Shown here one piece after another: positions 31,011-40,985 of a stretch of 64,000 bases of DNA. Numbering within the stretch: the stretch's first letter is position 1; the number at the start of each line of letters is the position of its first letter. Position numbers and translations under genes: made by a program. Below the pieces are notes generated by a model that was not told the DNA's origin, did not search any database, and was given only the letters and a program-made list of their open reading frames with translations. The DNA is from Antilocapra americana (Eukaryota; Chordata; Mammalia; Artiodactyla; Antilocapridae), in assembly GCA_007570785.1 (NCBI GenBank), contig ML661382.1:1057526-1121525 (forward strand), in the 5' to 3' direction.

Positions 31011-31336
31011 GCAGAAAGGCCGGAAAAACAGATGCGAATTGGAGCGAACAGTGCAAGTAGGCCAAGTGGGGAGGGGTGACCCTGGGAGGTGCCCCAAAGC
31101 ACTAAAGATGGGTAGCTGAGCCTTTCCTCAGGAGCTTAAGGGAGTGGCACCCCACCTCTATTTCCTAACTAAAGTAGGGGATATGGTCACCTGTTAGGAG
31201 TTAGAGGTTTGGTGGAAGATTGAAGGGAATTGTCAAATGTTTGAAAAAATTGTTAGGAGGAGAGAGACTCGACCAAAGTAATGTAGAGGCTCACAGAGGA
31301 GTATGGAGAGTCCAGTCAGAAGAATACACAAACATG

Positions 31337-31490
31337 GAGACCTCCCTGGTGGTCCAGCGGTTAAGAATCCGCCCTCCAGTGCAGGGGACGTGCATTTGAT
31401 CCCGGGTCAGAAACAAAGACCCCAAGCCTGGGTGCTGTAACTACTCAGCACATGCACTCCGGAGCCTGCGCCCGTAAATAAAAAGAACAA
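31337..31490 (+). mobile_element. CHR-type SINE
   Basis: ggagacctccctggtggtccagcggttaagaatccgccc, atttgatcccgggtcag and a short A-rich tail. Confidence 0.9.
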
Positions 31491-32299
31491 CACAGATTAA
31501 CAAGGAGGCAAGGTTGAGGGGCCCTCAGGGCAGCTCCTGTCCTAAGTGACATGATGGTAAGATCAATGGGAAACGGATGAGACCCATGGGGAATGCCACC
31601 AACACCGTTCAGCTCCCAGATCTGGGGGGAGATTTTCCTTAAGATGGGAACTGTCTACAGAGAAAAGGTCCTGCTTTAAGGGACTATGGGCAGCCATAAA
31701 AGTGCAAAGAGCATCTGAGGCCAGCAGTGGCAGTGCTGAGTTGCAGAACTGAGTAGAAACAGTGGCTGTGCCAACTCAACTCCAGAATCCAGTTCTCCCC
31801 ACCAAATAAAGAGGGACCCAGGCTGTCAGAGACACCACGGTGCAGTCCAGCCTCCAACCAACCTCCCTTGTTCTTGTCTCACCCTCAACAAGCTGCTTCC
31901 TGACTACGACTTGGTTTCTTAAGCTGCGTGATTTCACAGAGGGAAGGTATCTGCCTATACCCATCAAACACTTAAATTAGGGAGCTCAGAGAGCAAAGCC
32001 TGTACCTAATTTATCTCTGTGTCCCCAGCACCCAGCACAGGGTTCAGCATTCAGTTGAGGTTCAAAAAGGTATTTGAAAAACAGATCTGGAGAAGACTGA
32101 TATGCCTTTAAATACATTTTGTAAATTAATAAATTCTCATTTAGGATTTGTGTATTGGTTGCTACTGAACCCTATGCATATGGATCAGTACCTGCAAATC
32201 ATGTCAGTTCTGAAGCTTTGACAAGCTCATGTTTCTAAACCTGCAGAATTCAGAGCCTGGCCCTGCACTGTGATGAATTCACCAAAATCATACTCATTC
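31491..32299. other. Mostly unassigned; L2 fragment at about 31970-32085
   Basis: caaagcctgtacctaatttatctctgtgtccccagcacccagcacaggg is an L2 3'-end signature (plus). The rest shows nothing that I can support. Confidence 0.45.
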
Positions 32300-32803
32300 C
32301 CTTTTTAAAATTTTATTTTATTGAAGTATAGTTGATTTACAATTTGTGTTCATTTCTGTTGTACATCAAAGTGATTTTGTGTGTGTGTGTGTATATATAT
32401 ATATATACACACATACATTCTTTTTCATATTCTTTTCCATTATGGTTTATCAGAAGATATTAACTATCCCTGTGTTTCACAGTAGGGCCTTCTTTATCCA
32501 TCCTGTATATAATAGTTCCCATCTGCTAATCCCAAATTCTCAATCCATCCCGCCCCCATCCCCTCCACCTTGGCAACCAAAAGTCTGTTCTCTATGTCTG
32601 TAAGCCTGTTTCTGTTTTGCAAAGAAGTTCATTTGTGTCACACTTTATATTCCACATATAAGTAATATCATATGGCATTTGTCTTTCTGTTTCTGACTTA
32701 CTTCACTTAGTATGTTAATCTCTAGGTCCATCTATGTTGCTATAAACAACATTCTTTCATTCTTTTTCATAGCTGAGTAGTACTCCATTGTATATAAAGA
32801 TCA
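32300..32803 (-). mobile_element. L1 3' end
   Basis: Reverse strand: ttgaagtatagttgatttacaat, gttgtacatcaaagtgattttg, tggcaaccaaaagtctgttctctatg and gctgagtagtactccattgtatat. It carries a (tg)n(ta)n block at 32379-32410. Confidence 0.92.
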
Positions 32804-33227
32804 TGGCCCTTCGAGGTCAGTGAACCACACTTCTTCTTTGTACAGTAACATACCCAGCACCATCCCTCCTCATCCAACCAACATTATGAGATCTAGATCT
32901 TTTGCCTGGGAATTCCAGGCAGCCCAGTGTTTTGGACTGGGCTTTGCTGCTCTGGCAAAGAGCATAGTAGGATGGTAGGACTGATTTGGGTTTGGGTGCT
33001 ATAGGAAGGCAAGAGCCACACATTGTTCCAGCTCACCACACCCAGCTCCTCCTCATTCATCTCTCAAAACTTTGGCTGTCTTATATGTAATCTGTGCCCA
33101 GAATCTGTTTCGTTGATTTTTCAGTGTCCTCAGAAAGAGGACATTTGACTCAGGCTGGGCCAATTAGTTTTCTTTTCCTAAAAATGCCCATGGGGGAAGG
33201 GAGATTCTACTTTGTCTCTGCTTATAG
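32804..33227. other. No feature recognised
   Basis: Unique-looking sequence. The frames present are short and not domain-bearing. Confidence 0.35.
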
Positions 33228-33370
33228 CTGTAACTGGAGAAGGAAATGGCAACCCACTCCTGTGTTCTTGCCCGGAGAATCCCAGGGACAGGGGAGCCTG
33301 GTGGGCTGCCGTCTATGGGGTCGCACAGAGTTGGACACGACTGAAGTGGCTTAGCAGCAGCAGCAGCATA
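33228..33370 (+). mobile_element. Bov-A monomer SINE
   Basis: Lacks the tRNA-like head: starts taactggagaaggaaatggcaacccactcc, runs to gttggacacgactgaagtggc and ends (agc)n. Confidence 0.93.
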
Positions 33371-33479
33371 GCTATAATCAAAAGAAGTAAACCTGGGAGC
33401 TACAGAGAGTTCCTTATGAAGCGATGCAGAGTTAACTCATCTTTGCCGTGGCACTCTGAACTTGCCACACAACTTCTAA

Positions 33480-34215
33480 CGCTTCTGGTCACCAAATGTG
33501 TGACCACTAAGCAATTCTCTGTGACCCCAGCTGGGTGTCCTACAATTAACTCTGTTGACACAATTGTCCTGAAGAGAGTGTCGCATCGCACAGAGGGAGG
33601 GCTCAGTCCCACGAGACTGTCCCCACTCCAGATGCCAGTCCCAAATAACAGGTTACCCACAACCTCTAAACAACTCGGTTACAAATTGGAGGTTCCCACA
33701 TTCCTCTACTCAGATTTGATTAACTTGCTACAGTAGATCACAGAACTCGGAAACACATTTACCAGTCTGTTAAAAAATTATGTGATAAAGGATACAGATG
33801 AAGAGGCAGGTGAAGACACACAGGACAAGGTCTGGGAGGGTCCCAGAAGAGGAGCTTCTGCTTCCATGGAGTTAGGGTGCACACCTTCCCAATATATGGC
33901 TGTATTCACCGGCATGAATGCTCTCAGAAGCCCAGCCTATTGACCTTTTACAGAGGCTTACTTGTATAGGTGTGATCAATTATTTACTCCCATTTCCAAC
34001 CCCTCTACCCTCACTAGAGAAGTGGGGGTGGAGGCAGGGCTGAAAATTCCAAGCTTCTAATCATGGCTTGGTCCTTCTGGTGACCAGCCCCCATCCAGGA
34101 GCCCACGCAAAGTTGCCCCATTAGAGGGAAAGATGCTCTTGCCTATTAAGAAACTACAAGGGTTTCAGCAGCTGAGCCAGGAACTGGCTGCAGAGACCCA
34201 TGCATATGTTCTATT
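33480..34215. mobile_element. Old LTR-like element, copy B
   Basis: Collinear with copy A at 29340-30120 (see shared phrases there), same orientation, moderate divergence. The 174-codon frame at 33212-33736 is read-through of the Bov-A SINE into this element. Confidence 0.6.
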
Positions 34216-34229
34216 ATCTCTCACACATC

Positions 34230-34420
34230 ATAAGACCTACCACAATGTGGCTAAAATACCTGAGTGTGTGTCTTTCTCTTTCCCTGCTAAAGGGCATGCC
34301 CTGGGATTATGAGTTCTTCAAGAACAGTAACCTTCACTGTTTCATCTCTGTACCCATGCAATTATGCCCCAAATCTGACACAAAGTCGAAAACAATGAAT
34401 GTTTGTTGAATTTTCAAACT
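34230..34420 (+). mobile_element. L2 3'-end fragment
   Basis: gagttcttcaagaacagtaacc, tcatctctgtacccatgc and gaatgtttgttgaa follow the L2 3'-end order. Confidence 0.6.
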
Positions 34421-34725
34421 GGGCAACAAAAAATGAGGTTCCCACCTTTCCCAGGTGAAGACTCCCTCAGCCACCAGCAGGTGTCAGGACATGTCTCTGT
34501 GGCTTCTGGCTACCAAGCTCCTTGTCCGATCCACAGCGACTAATAAAAGTACAGGTGAGTCACTGGAGGTATGAAGCATGACCGGCCACCTGGACAGCTC
34601 TAAGGCCAGGGTGTCAGGCTCTAACAAGAAGTGGTATAGTGGAGGCTGCAACAAGCTACTCCTTGTGTCCCTCCAGATTCCCAGTAGCATGTTTCCTGAA
34701 TGCTGAGCTCTTGCCTAAACAGGTT
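34421..34725. other. No feature recognised
   Basis: Unique-looking; nothing supported. Confidence 0.35.
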
Positions 34726-34856
34726 GTCTGTGTGTGTTTTAGTTGCTCAGTCGTGTCCGACTCTTTGCGACCCCATGGACTGCAGCCTGCCAGGCTCCTC
34801 CATCCATGGGATTCTCCAGGCAAGAATACTGGAGTGGGTTGCCATTTCCTCCTCCA
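34726..34856 (-). mobile_element. Bov-A SINE with perfect target duplication
   Basis: Reverse-strand Bov-A (tagttgctcagtcgtgtccgactctttgcg ... gccatttcctcctcca) with a (tg)n tail. The 12-bp repeat cctaaacaggtt is at 34714-34725 and 34857-34868. Confidence 0.95.
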
Positions 34857-34993
34857 CCTAAACAGGTTAGATGAACTGCAAAGAGAAGTCTCCCAGTAAG
34901 TGATCTTTCCTTATGGGTTTTAGCATTCTATGTCTAAAGGACAAATAAATCGTTAAAAAGATACTCATCTATGAAAAAGTACAGAAAATCTAA

Positions 34994-35180
34994 TACAGCG
35001 GAGGTGGTAAAGAATCCACCTGCAATGTGAGAGACCTGGGTTTGATCCCTGGGTTGGGGAAATCCCCCAGAGAAGGGACCAGCTACCCACTCCAGTATTC
35101 TGGCCTGGAGAATTTCATGGATTGTATAGTCCATGGAGTTGCAAAGAGTTGGACATGACTGAGGACTTTCACTTCACTTC
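34994..35180 (+). mobile_element. Bov-tA SINE
   Basis: ggtggtaaagaatccacctgcaatgtgagagacctggg through gttggacatgactgagg, tail A-rich at 35181-35230. The first part of the head is missing. Confidence 0.92.
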
Positions 35181-35390
35181 AAAAAAAAAAGAAAAAGAAA
35201 AGACAAGGCAAACAAAAGAAACTAGATAAAACGAAAAGAAAATCTTTTTAATGCATGACTGACCTCGACCGGAATGTGAGGGGTCTCTAGGAGAAAACAG
35301 GAGTAAGCAAGTGTGAATCATATTTGTGGAGTGTCATCTACAGATTCCTAGTGACCCAGCATCTGTGTTTTCATGGACCATGGAGGTAAA

Positions 35391-35687
35391 CAAAAGCGAA
35401 AGTCACGTCTGAGTCTTTGCGACCCCATGGACTGGGGTGAATTCTCCAGGCCAGAATACTGGAGTAGGTTTGCCATGCCATCCTCCATGGGATCTTTGCA
35501 ACCCAGGGATTGAACCCAGGTCTCCCACATTACACGTGGATCCTTTACCATCTGAGCCACCAGAGAAATCCAAGAAAACTGGAGTGGGTAGCCTATCCCT
35601 TCTCTAGGGGATTCTTCTCTACATAGGAATCAAACTGGGATCTCCTGCATCAGCTGACTCTTTAACAGCTGAGCTACAGGGAAGCCC
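35391..35687 (-). mobile_element. Bov-tA2-type composite SINE
   Basis: Bov-A part plus two consecutive tRNA-related units (ctgagccaccagagaaatcc, then ctgagctacagggaagccc), as at 15893-16181. Confidence 0.85.
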
Positions 35688-36191
35688 ATCCTGGGCCTAA
35701 AGAGAGCAGAAAATAAAGTCGGAGGGCAAGGCTGAGCCTCTCCAGTACCCAAGCCACTAATATCCTCAGTGGACAGCAAGCAAACTGAAAACAAAAACTG
35801 GGAGAATGGGAGTGGGGATGCAGGCCTATCTTAACTTGGATCGGAGAAGAGTGAAGAACAAACACAAAACTGTCTCTCCTGAGAATTCTCTATCCCATGC
35901 CTGCACTCATATATGTTTACCTTGGAACATACTCTCCTTATCGGTACAAACCGAACACTCCAAGATGAAAATTTAGGGTGTCTCTGGCTTGGCAGGACAG
36001 AGAGACAGCTGGGAGAAGCAAACCCAAACTTCCTCTTGAAGAATATGATTAAACTCAGGCCTCAAATATTTCCCATAAAGTTTCAACATGACTCACAATT
36101 TTTTTAAAAAGCCTCTGACTACTCGAAGAAACAAATCCCTATAAGCAGAAACAACCAACTAGAGGATCACACCCATAAAGATCAGAAATAT
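35688..36191. other. No feature recognised
   Basis: AT-rich, unique-looking; short frames only. Confidence 0.35.
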
Positions 36192-36538
36192 GGGGTACTT
36201 TTTTAATTAAAAAAATTTGGGGGGGCTGTGTTGAGTCTCCGTAGCTGCACATGGGCTTTCTCTAGCTGTGGTGAGCGGGGTCCACTCTCCATTGTGGTGC
36301 CTGGGCCTGTCACGGCAGTGGTTTCTCTTATTGCAGAGCATGGACTCTAGGCACTTGGGCTTCAGTAGTTGCAGCCCCCCAGGATCTGGGGCTTAGGCTC
36401 AATCTCTTTGATGCATAGGATTCGTGGGATGTGGGTGGGGTCCTGTGCCATGGGGGATTTTCCAGACCAGGGATTGAACCTGTGTCCCCAGCATTGCAAG
36501 TTGGATTCTTAACTACTGGACCACCAGGAAAGTCCCGA
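36192..36538 (-). mobile_element. Full-length CHR-type SINE
   Basis: gggggggctgtgttgagtctccg, ggcttcagtagttgcagccccccag, agaccagggattgaacc and end ggaccaccaggaaagtccc. Confidence 0.92.
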
Positions 36539-36836
36539 GATATTGCTATTTCAAACTATAAACTATAATTTAATTATGTTTAATATGTTGAAATAAATTA
36601 GAGGGAATTAAAAGTACAACCAAGAAAAAGCAAATAGCAATGACTGGAAGTCTAGGCAAGTAACAAGAGAGTCTCAAAATCCTGGATATTTTCCTTTGTT
36701 TAATTTCACTAGAGAAATTTAGGAACCCTTGACTGCCAGAAAAACCAACAGTAAAGTAATTGGAAGGATTGGTATATGCAGCATGATTCCTGGCTATATT
36801 CACCATACTGAAGTTCACCGTATTAAAAATTGGTCA
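36539..36836. other. No feature recognised upstream of the tRNA gene
   Basis: AT-rich sequence. No upstream Pol III element beyond the internal promoter is evident. Confidence 0.35.
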
Positions 36837-36908
36837 GGGGATGTAGCTCAGTGGTAGAGCACATGCTTTGCATGTATGAGGCCCCGGGTTCAATCCCCGG
36901 CATCTCCA
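36837..36908 (+). tRNA. tRNA-Ala (anticodon TGC)
   Basis: This 72-nt sequence folds as a complete cloverleaf. The acceptor stem GGGGATG pairs with CATCTCC and includes G3:U70, the main alanine identity pair. The D arm is GCTC-AGTGGTA-GAGC. The anticodon arm is CATGC-TTTGCAT-GTATG with anticodon TGC in the loop (one G:U pair in the stem). The variable part is AGGCC, and the T arm is CCGGG-TTCAATC-CCCGG. The discriminator is A. A-box (tagctcagtgg) and B-box (ggttcaatccc) internal Pol III promoters are present, and a TTTT terminator lies at 36911-36914. No CCA is encoded and there is no intron, no poly-A tail and no target duplication, so it does not look retroposed. The B box has A where most tRNA-Ala genes have G. 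It is followed directly by a Bov-tA SINE. Whether it is transcribed cannot be seen. Confidence 0.88.
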
Positions 36909-36910
36909 TA

Positions 36911-36914
36911 TTTT
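36911..36914 (+). terminator. Pol III T-run terminator of tRNA-Ala
   Basis: TTTT two bases after the discriminator-proximal end of the tRNA, the minimal Pol III stop. Confidence 0.65.
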
Positions 36915-37135
36915 GGGCTTTCCACGTGGCTCAGTGGTAAAGAATCTGCCTGCTAGTGCAGAAGATGCAGGTTTGATCTCTTGGCTCAGGAAGATCCTCT
37001 GGAGCAGGAAATAGCACCCCACTCCAGTATTCTTGTCTTGTCTGGAAAATTCCATGGGTAGAGGAGCCTGGCAGGCTACGCTCTATGGGGTCACAAGGAG
37101 TTGGACATGACTGAGTAAGCCTGTGCACACACACA
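36915..37135 (+). mobile_element. Bov-tA SINE
   Basis: gggctttccacgtggctcagtgg ... ttgatctcttggctcaggaag ... ggggtcacaaggagttggacatgac, then an (ac)n tail. Its head abuts the terminator of the tRNA-Ala gene. Confidence 0.93.
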
Positions 37136-37209
37136 CGTGCGTGCCTGCAAGTTACAGAGACTGGTGAAGGTTTCAATTTAGAACTGCTGACCTTAGTAAA
37201 GCTTCTCAG

Positions 37210-37323
37210 AACTTTTTTTGATAAAATAGACATAACATAGCATTTACCATTTCAACCATTTGTAAGTGTACAACTCAGTGGATTCTCATTGCTTTTTAAG
37301 TCTTCTCTTTGTTCTTGATGTTT
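37210..37323 (-). mobile_element. L1 fragment
   Basis: aaaatagacataacatagcatttaccatttcaaccatttgtaagtgtac is reverse-strand L1M text. A BovB fragment cuts it at about 37324. Confidence 0.6.
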
Positions 37324-37672
37324 TGTTGTTCAGTCGCTAAGTCATGTTCAACTCTGCGACCCCATGGACTGCCGCATGCCAGGCTTCCCGGTCCTCCACT
37401 GTCTCCTAGAGTCTGCTAAAACTCATGTCCATTGAATCAGTGATGCTATCTAACCATCTCATCCTTTGCCTCCACCTTCTCCTGTTGCCTTCAGTCTTTC
37501 CCAGCATCAGGGTCTTTTCTAATGAGTCAGCTCTGTGCATCAGGTGGCCAAAGCATTGGAGTTTTACCTTCAGCATCAGCCCTTCTAATGAATATTGAGG
37601 TTGATTTCTTTAAGATTGACTGATTTGATCTCCTTGCTGTTCAAGGGACTCTCAAGACACTTCTCCAGTTTT
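37324..37672 (-). mobile_element. BovB 3' fragment
   Basis: Reverse-strand BovB 3' end (gttcagtcgctaagtcatgttc ... ctttcccagcatcagggtc ... gggactctcaagacacttctcc). No intact frame. Confidence 0.9.
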
Positions 37673-37780
37673 TTGGTGATGGTTTTATAACATGGTGAAT
37701 ATAACCAATTCCACTGAATTGTATATTTAAAATTGCTTCAAATGGCAAATTTCTGACTAATGTAATGTGTCTCACTCTTT
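37673..37780 (+). mobile_element. L1 3' fragment
   Basis: ggtgatggttttataacatggtgaatataacc and actgaattgtatatttaaaattgc are L1M 3'-end text. Confidence 0.55.
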
Positions 37781-37784
37781 TTCT

Positions 37785-37894
37785 TAATATGGAACACTTG
37801 ATGAATTTTTGTGTCATCATTGAGCATCAATGAGGCCATGCTAATCTTCTCTGTATTGTTCCCATTTTAGTATATGTACTGCCAAAGTGAGCAT
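37785..37894 (-). pseudogene. U6 spliceosomal snRNA pseudogene
   Basis: On the minus strand the text atgctcactttggcagtacatatactaaaatgggaac, then aatacagagaagattagcatgg, is clearly U6 snRNA, continuing through a changed middle (the ccccTGCGCAAGG region is replaced) to atgacacaaaaattcatcaagtgttccatatt. The catalytic ACAGAGA box survives as ACAGAGA; the AGC triad region is intact (ttAGCatgg). The 3' half is substituted and the normal T-run terminator is absent; instead an A-rich stretch (aagaaaaagag) follows, as expected for a retrocopy. Neither a proximal sequence element nor a TATA at the right distance was noticed. Non-functional. Confidence 0.9.
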
Positions 37895-38040
37895 CACCTA
37901 CCTATCTACCTGAATTCCACAGATTTCATGTCAGCTAAATGAACTTGAAATTTAGTCTGTCTTGGAGAAGCACTTTCTGTGGCAGGGCTATGTCACTTCA
38001 TCTTAAGCCTGCAGGTCCCCATGCGAGTTCAACAAGCAGA

Positions 38041-38518
38041 ATGAGAAGTGTTATTTCTGTTCAGCCCCATTTGCCCAGGCCACAGCATCATGTTTGTTTC
38101 CAAAAGTGTTCAGATTCTGTAAAAGCAAGTGTCATAGAAACTTCAAAAAGAATGAAATCCTCACAAGATCAGATGGACTAAAGCATTCCAGATAGCAACT
38201 ATATAGAACTCACAGTGGTAATTCACTTGAATTTGAAAAACATATTCCATAGCTCTCACTGTCAAATATCGGAGAGAGCTATGGAATAAAACCACTGAGG
38301 CAATGAAAAGAGTTGAAGAGATCAGACAGAAAGGCCAAGCTAAATTTATAATGAACAAGTTGAAGAAAAATAAAAAACTATGTAAGGTTCAGAACATTAA
38401 AGCAGTCAAGCAAAGCATCTATTTTATCTGGGCCCTTCGTTCAGGTGAAGGAAAGTAGCTGGAAGACAAAACGGTACAGAACTTACAACAGGATGTTGAC
38501 ATGGAAGATGTTTCTTAA
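38041..38518 (+). pseudogene. Processed pseudogene of RSL24D1 (ribosomal L24 domain-containing 1)
   Basis: RSL24D1 is a ribosome-biogenesis factor that holds the eL24 site on pre-60S particles. The plus strand here reads through it without introns but in shifting frames: [11 protein letters not shown] near 38048, then [16 protein letters not shown], an LEFEK stretch at about 38229, a central segment with [33 protein letters not shown] (about 38281-38375), and an end with edVDMEDVS before a stop at 38516-38518. The zinc-binding Cys pattern is partly kept (CYFC ... CKSKC). Two or more frameshifts and internal stops mean no full product. A 15-bp inverted repeat replaces part of the expected text at 38243-38288. 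No introns indicates a retrocopy; no clear tail or target duplication was found. Confidence 0.88.
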
Positions 38519-38767
38519 AACTCTTACTCCTTGAAACCATTTCTTTAAGTGAATCTGGAAATCTCCTTTGGAGACGTAGAACTTCTAAATTATTGATTTT
38601 TTCACATAAGATCACTCAAAAATGGATGAAAATACTTCTCTCCTACATCGTCATCTGTGGAACAGCAGGTAGTATGGATTAATATTAAACCTTCACTGAG
38701 AGATACACTTCTGTAATTCATGAAAATTATGTTTGCAAATACAGAAGTGAATTTGCACTTTTTGGTT
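38519..38767. other. Possible 3' UTR remainder of the RSL24D1 retrocopy
   Basis: AT-rich sequence directly following the pseudogene stop. No A-tail is evident. Could be retrocopy 3' UTR or host sequence. Confidence 0.35.
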
Positions 38768-40985
38768 TCAGTTCAGTTCAGTCATTCAGTCGTGTCCAAC
38801 TCTTCGCAACCCCATGGACTGCAGCACACCAGGCTTCCCTTCCCATCATCAACTCCCGGAGTTTACCCAAACTCATATCCATTGAGTTAGTGATGCCATT
38901 CATCCATCTCATCCTCTGTTGTCCTCCTCTCCTCCTACCTTCAATCTTTCCCAGCATCAGGGTCTTTTTCAATGAGTCAGTTCTTTGCATCAGGTGGCCA
39001 AAGTATTGGAGCTTCATCTTCAACATCAGTCCTTGCAATGAATATTCGGGACTGATTTCCTTTAGGATTGACTGGTTTGGTCTCCTTGCAGTCCGAGGGA
39101 CTCTCAAGAGTCTTCTCCAACACCACAGTTCAAAAGCATCAATTCTTTGGCTCTTAGCCTTCTTTATGGTCCAACTCCTACATCCATACATGACTACTGG
39201 AAAAACCATAGCTTTGACTATATGGACCTTTGTTGGGAAAGTAATGTCTCTGCTTTTTAATATGCTGTCTAGGTTGGTCATAGCTTTTCTTCCAAGGAGC
39301 AAGCATCTTTTAATTTCATGACTGCAGTCACCATCAGCAGTGATTTTGGAATCCCAAAAATAAAGTCTGTCACTGTTTCCATTGTTTCCCATCTATTTGC
39401 CTTGAAGTGATGGGACCCCATGCCATGATCTTAGTTTTTTGAAATGTTGAGTTTTAAGCCAGTTTTTTCACTCTCCCTTTTCACTTTCATCAAGAGGCTC
39501 TTTAATTCCTCTTTGCTTTCTGCCATAAGGGTGGTGTCATCTGCATATCTCAGGTTATCAACATTTCTCCTGGAAATCTTGCTCCAGCTGGTGCTTCATC
39601 CAGCCCGGCATTTCACATGATGTACTCTGCATATAAGTTAAATAAGCAGGGTGACAATATACAGCCTTGATGTACTCCTTTCCCGATTTGGAACCAGTCA
39701 CTTTTTCCATGTCCAGTTCTAACTGTTGCTTCCTGACCAGCATACAGATTTCTCAGGAGGCAGGTAAGATGGCCTGGTATGCCTATCTCTTTAAGAATTT
39801 TCCACAGTTTATTGTGATCCACACAAAGGCTTTAGCATAGTCAGTGAAGCAGATGTTTTCCTGGAATTCCCTTGCTTTTTCTATGATCCAGCAGATGTTG
39901 ACAAGTTGGTCTCTGGTTCCTCTGCTTTTTCTAAATCCAGCTTGAACATCTGGAAGTTCAATGTTCACATACTGTTGAAGCCTAGCTTGGAGAATTTGGG
40001 GCATTACTTTGCTAGTGTGTGAGATGAGTGCAATTGTGTGGCAGTTTTAACGTTATTTGGCATTGACTTTGGGACTGGAATGAAAACTGACCTTTTCCAG
40101 TCCTGTGGCCACTGCTGAGTTTTCCAAATGTGCTGGCATATTGAGTGCAGCACTTTCACAGCAGCATCTTTTAGAATTTGAACTAGCTCAACTGAAATTC
40201 CACCACCTCCACTAGCTTTGTTCATAATGATGCTTCCTCAGGCTCACTTGACTTCACATTCCAGATGTCTGACTCGAGGTGAGTGATGATCACACCATCG
40301 TGGTTATCTGGGTCATTAAGATCTTTTTTGTATAGTTCTTCTGTGTATTTTTGCCATCTCTTCTTAATATCTTCTGCTTCTGTTAGGTCCATACTGTTTC
40401 TGTCCTTTATTGTGCCCATCTTCACATGAAATGTTCCCTTGGTATGTGATCACTTAGTAAGGCTTTCTTAGCTCACTTTGCTATTCTTTGGAACTCTGCA
40501 TTCAGATGGATATATTTTTCCTTTTCTCCTTTGCCTTTCGCTTCTCTTCTTTTCTCAGCTGTTTTTTAGCCTCATCAGACAACCATTTTGCCTTTCTTTC
40601 TCTTGGGGATGATTTTGATCACAGCATCCTATACAATGTTATAAACCTCCATCCATAGTTCATCAAGCACTCTGTCTATCAGATCTAATTCCTTGAATCT
40701 ATTTCTCACCTCCACTGATTTATATCATTTAGGGATTTGATTTAGGTCATACCTGAATGGTCTAGTGGTTTTCCCTACTTTCTTCAATTTCAGTCTGAAT
40801 TTGGCAATAAGGAGTTCATGATCTGAGCAACAGTCAGTTCCCAATCTTGTTTTTGCTGACTGTATAGAGCTTCTCCATCATCAGCTGCAAAGAATATAAT
40901 CAATCTGATTTCTATATTGACCACCTGGTGATGTCCATGTGTAGAGTTGTCTCTCCTGTTGTTGGAAGAGGGTGGTTGCTATTTA
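38768..40985 (-). mobile_element. BovB (RTE-type LINE), about 2.2 kb, inactive
   Basis: The longest remaining frame (38778-39392 minus, 204 codons) is the BovB C-terminal region: [20 protein letters not shown], then the [20 protein letters not shown] part. Further upstream on the minus strand are RT segments (SICQHIWKTQQWPQDWKRSV at 40004-40225; DVQAGFRKSRGTRDQLVNIC at 39783-40004; GVHQGCILSPCLFNLYAEYI at 39613-39822). The segment at 40740-40985 is endonuclease-domain remnant. Frames are broken by stops and shifts. Same orientation as the 9.8-kb copy and opposite to the 49-kb copy. Confidence 0.95.

Noticed and set aside
33212..33736. 174-codon plus-strand frame
   Set aside because: Read-through of a Bov-A SINE into an old LTR-like repeat; no independent protein similarity.
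38778..39392. 204-codon minus-strand frame, the longest in the window
   Set aside because: It is the C-terminal part of a degraded BovB ORF, not a host gene.
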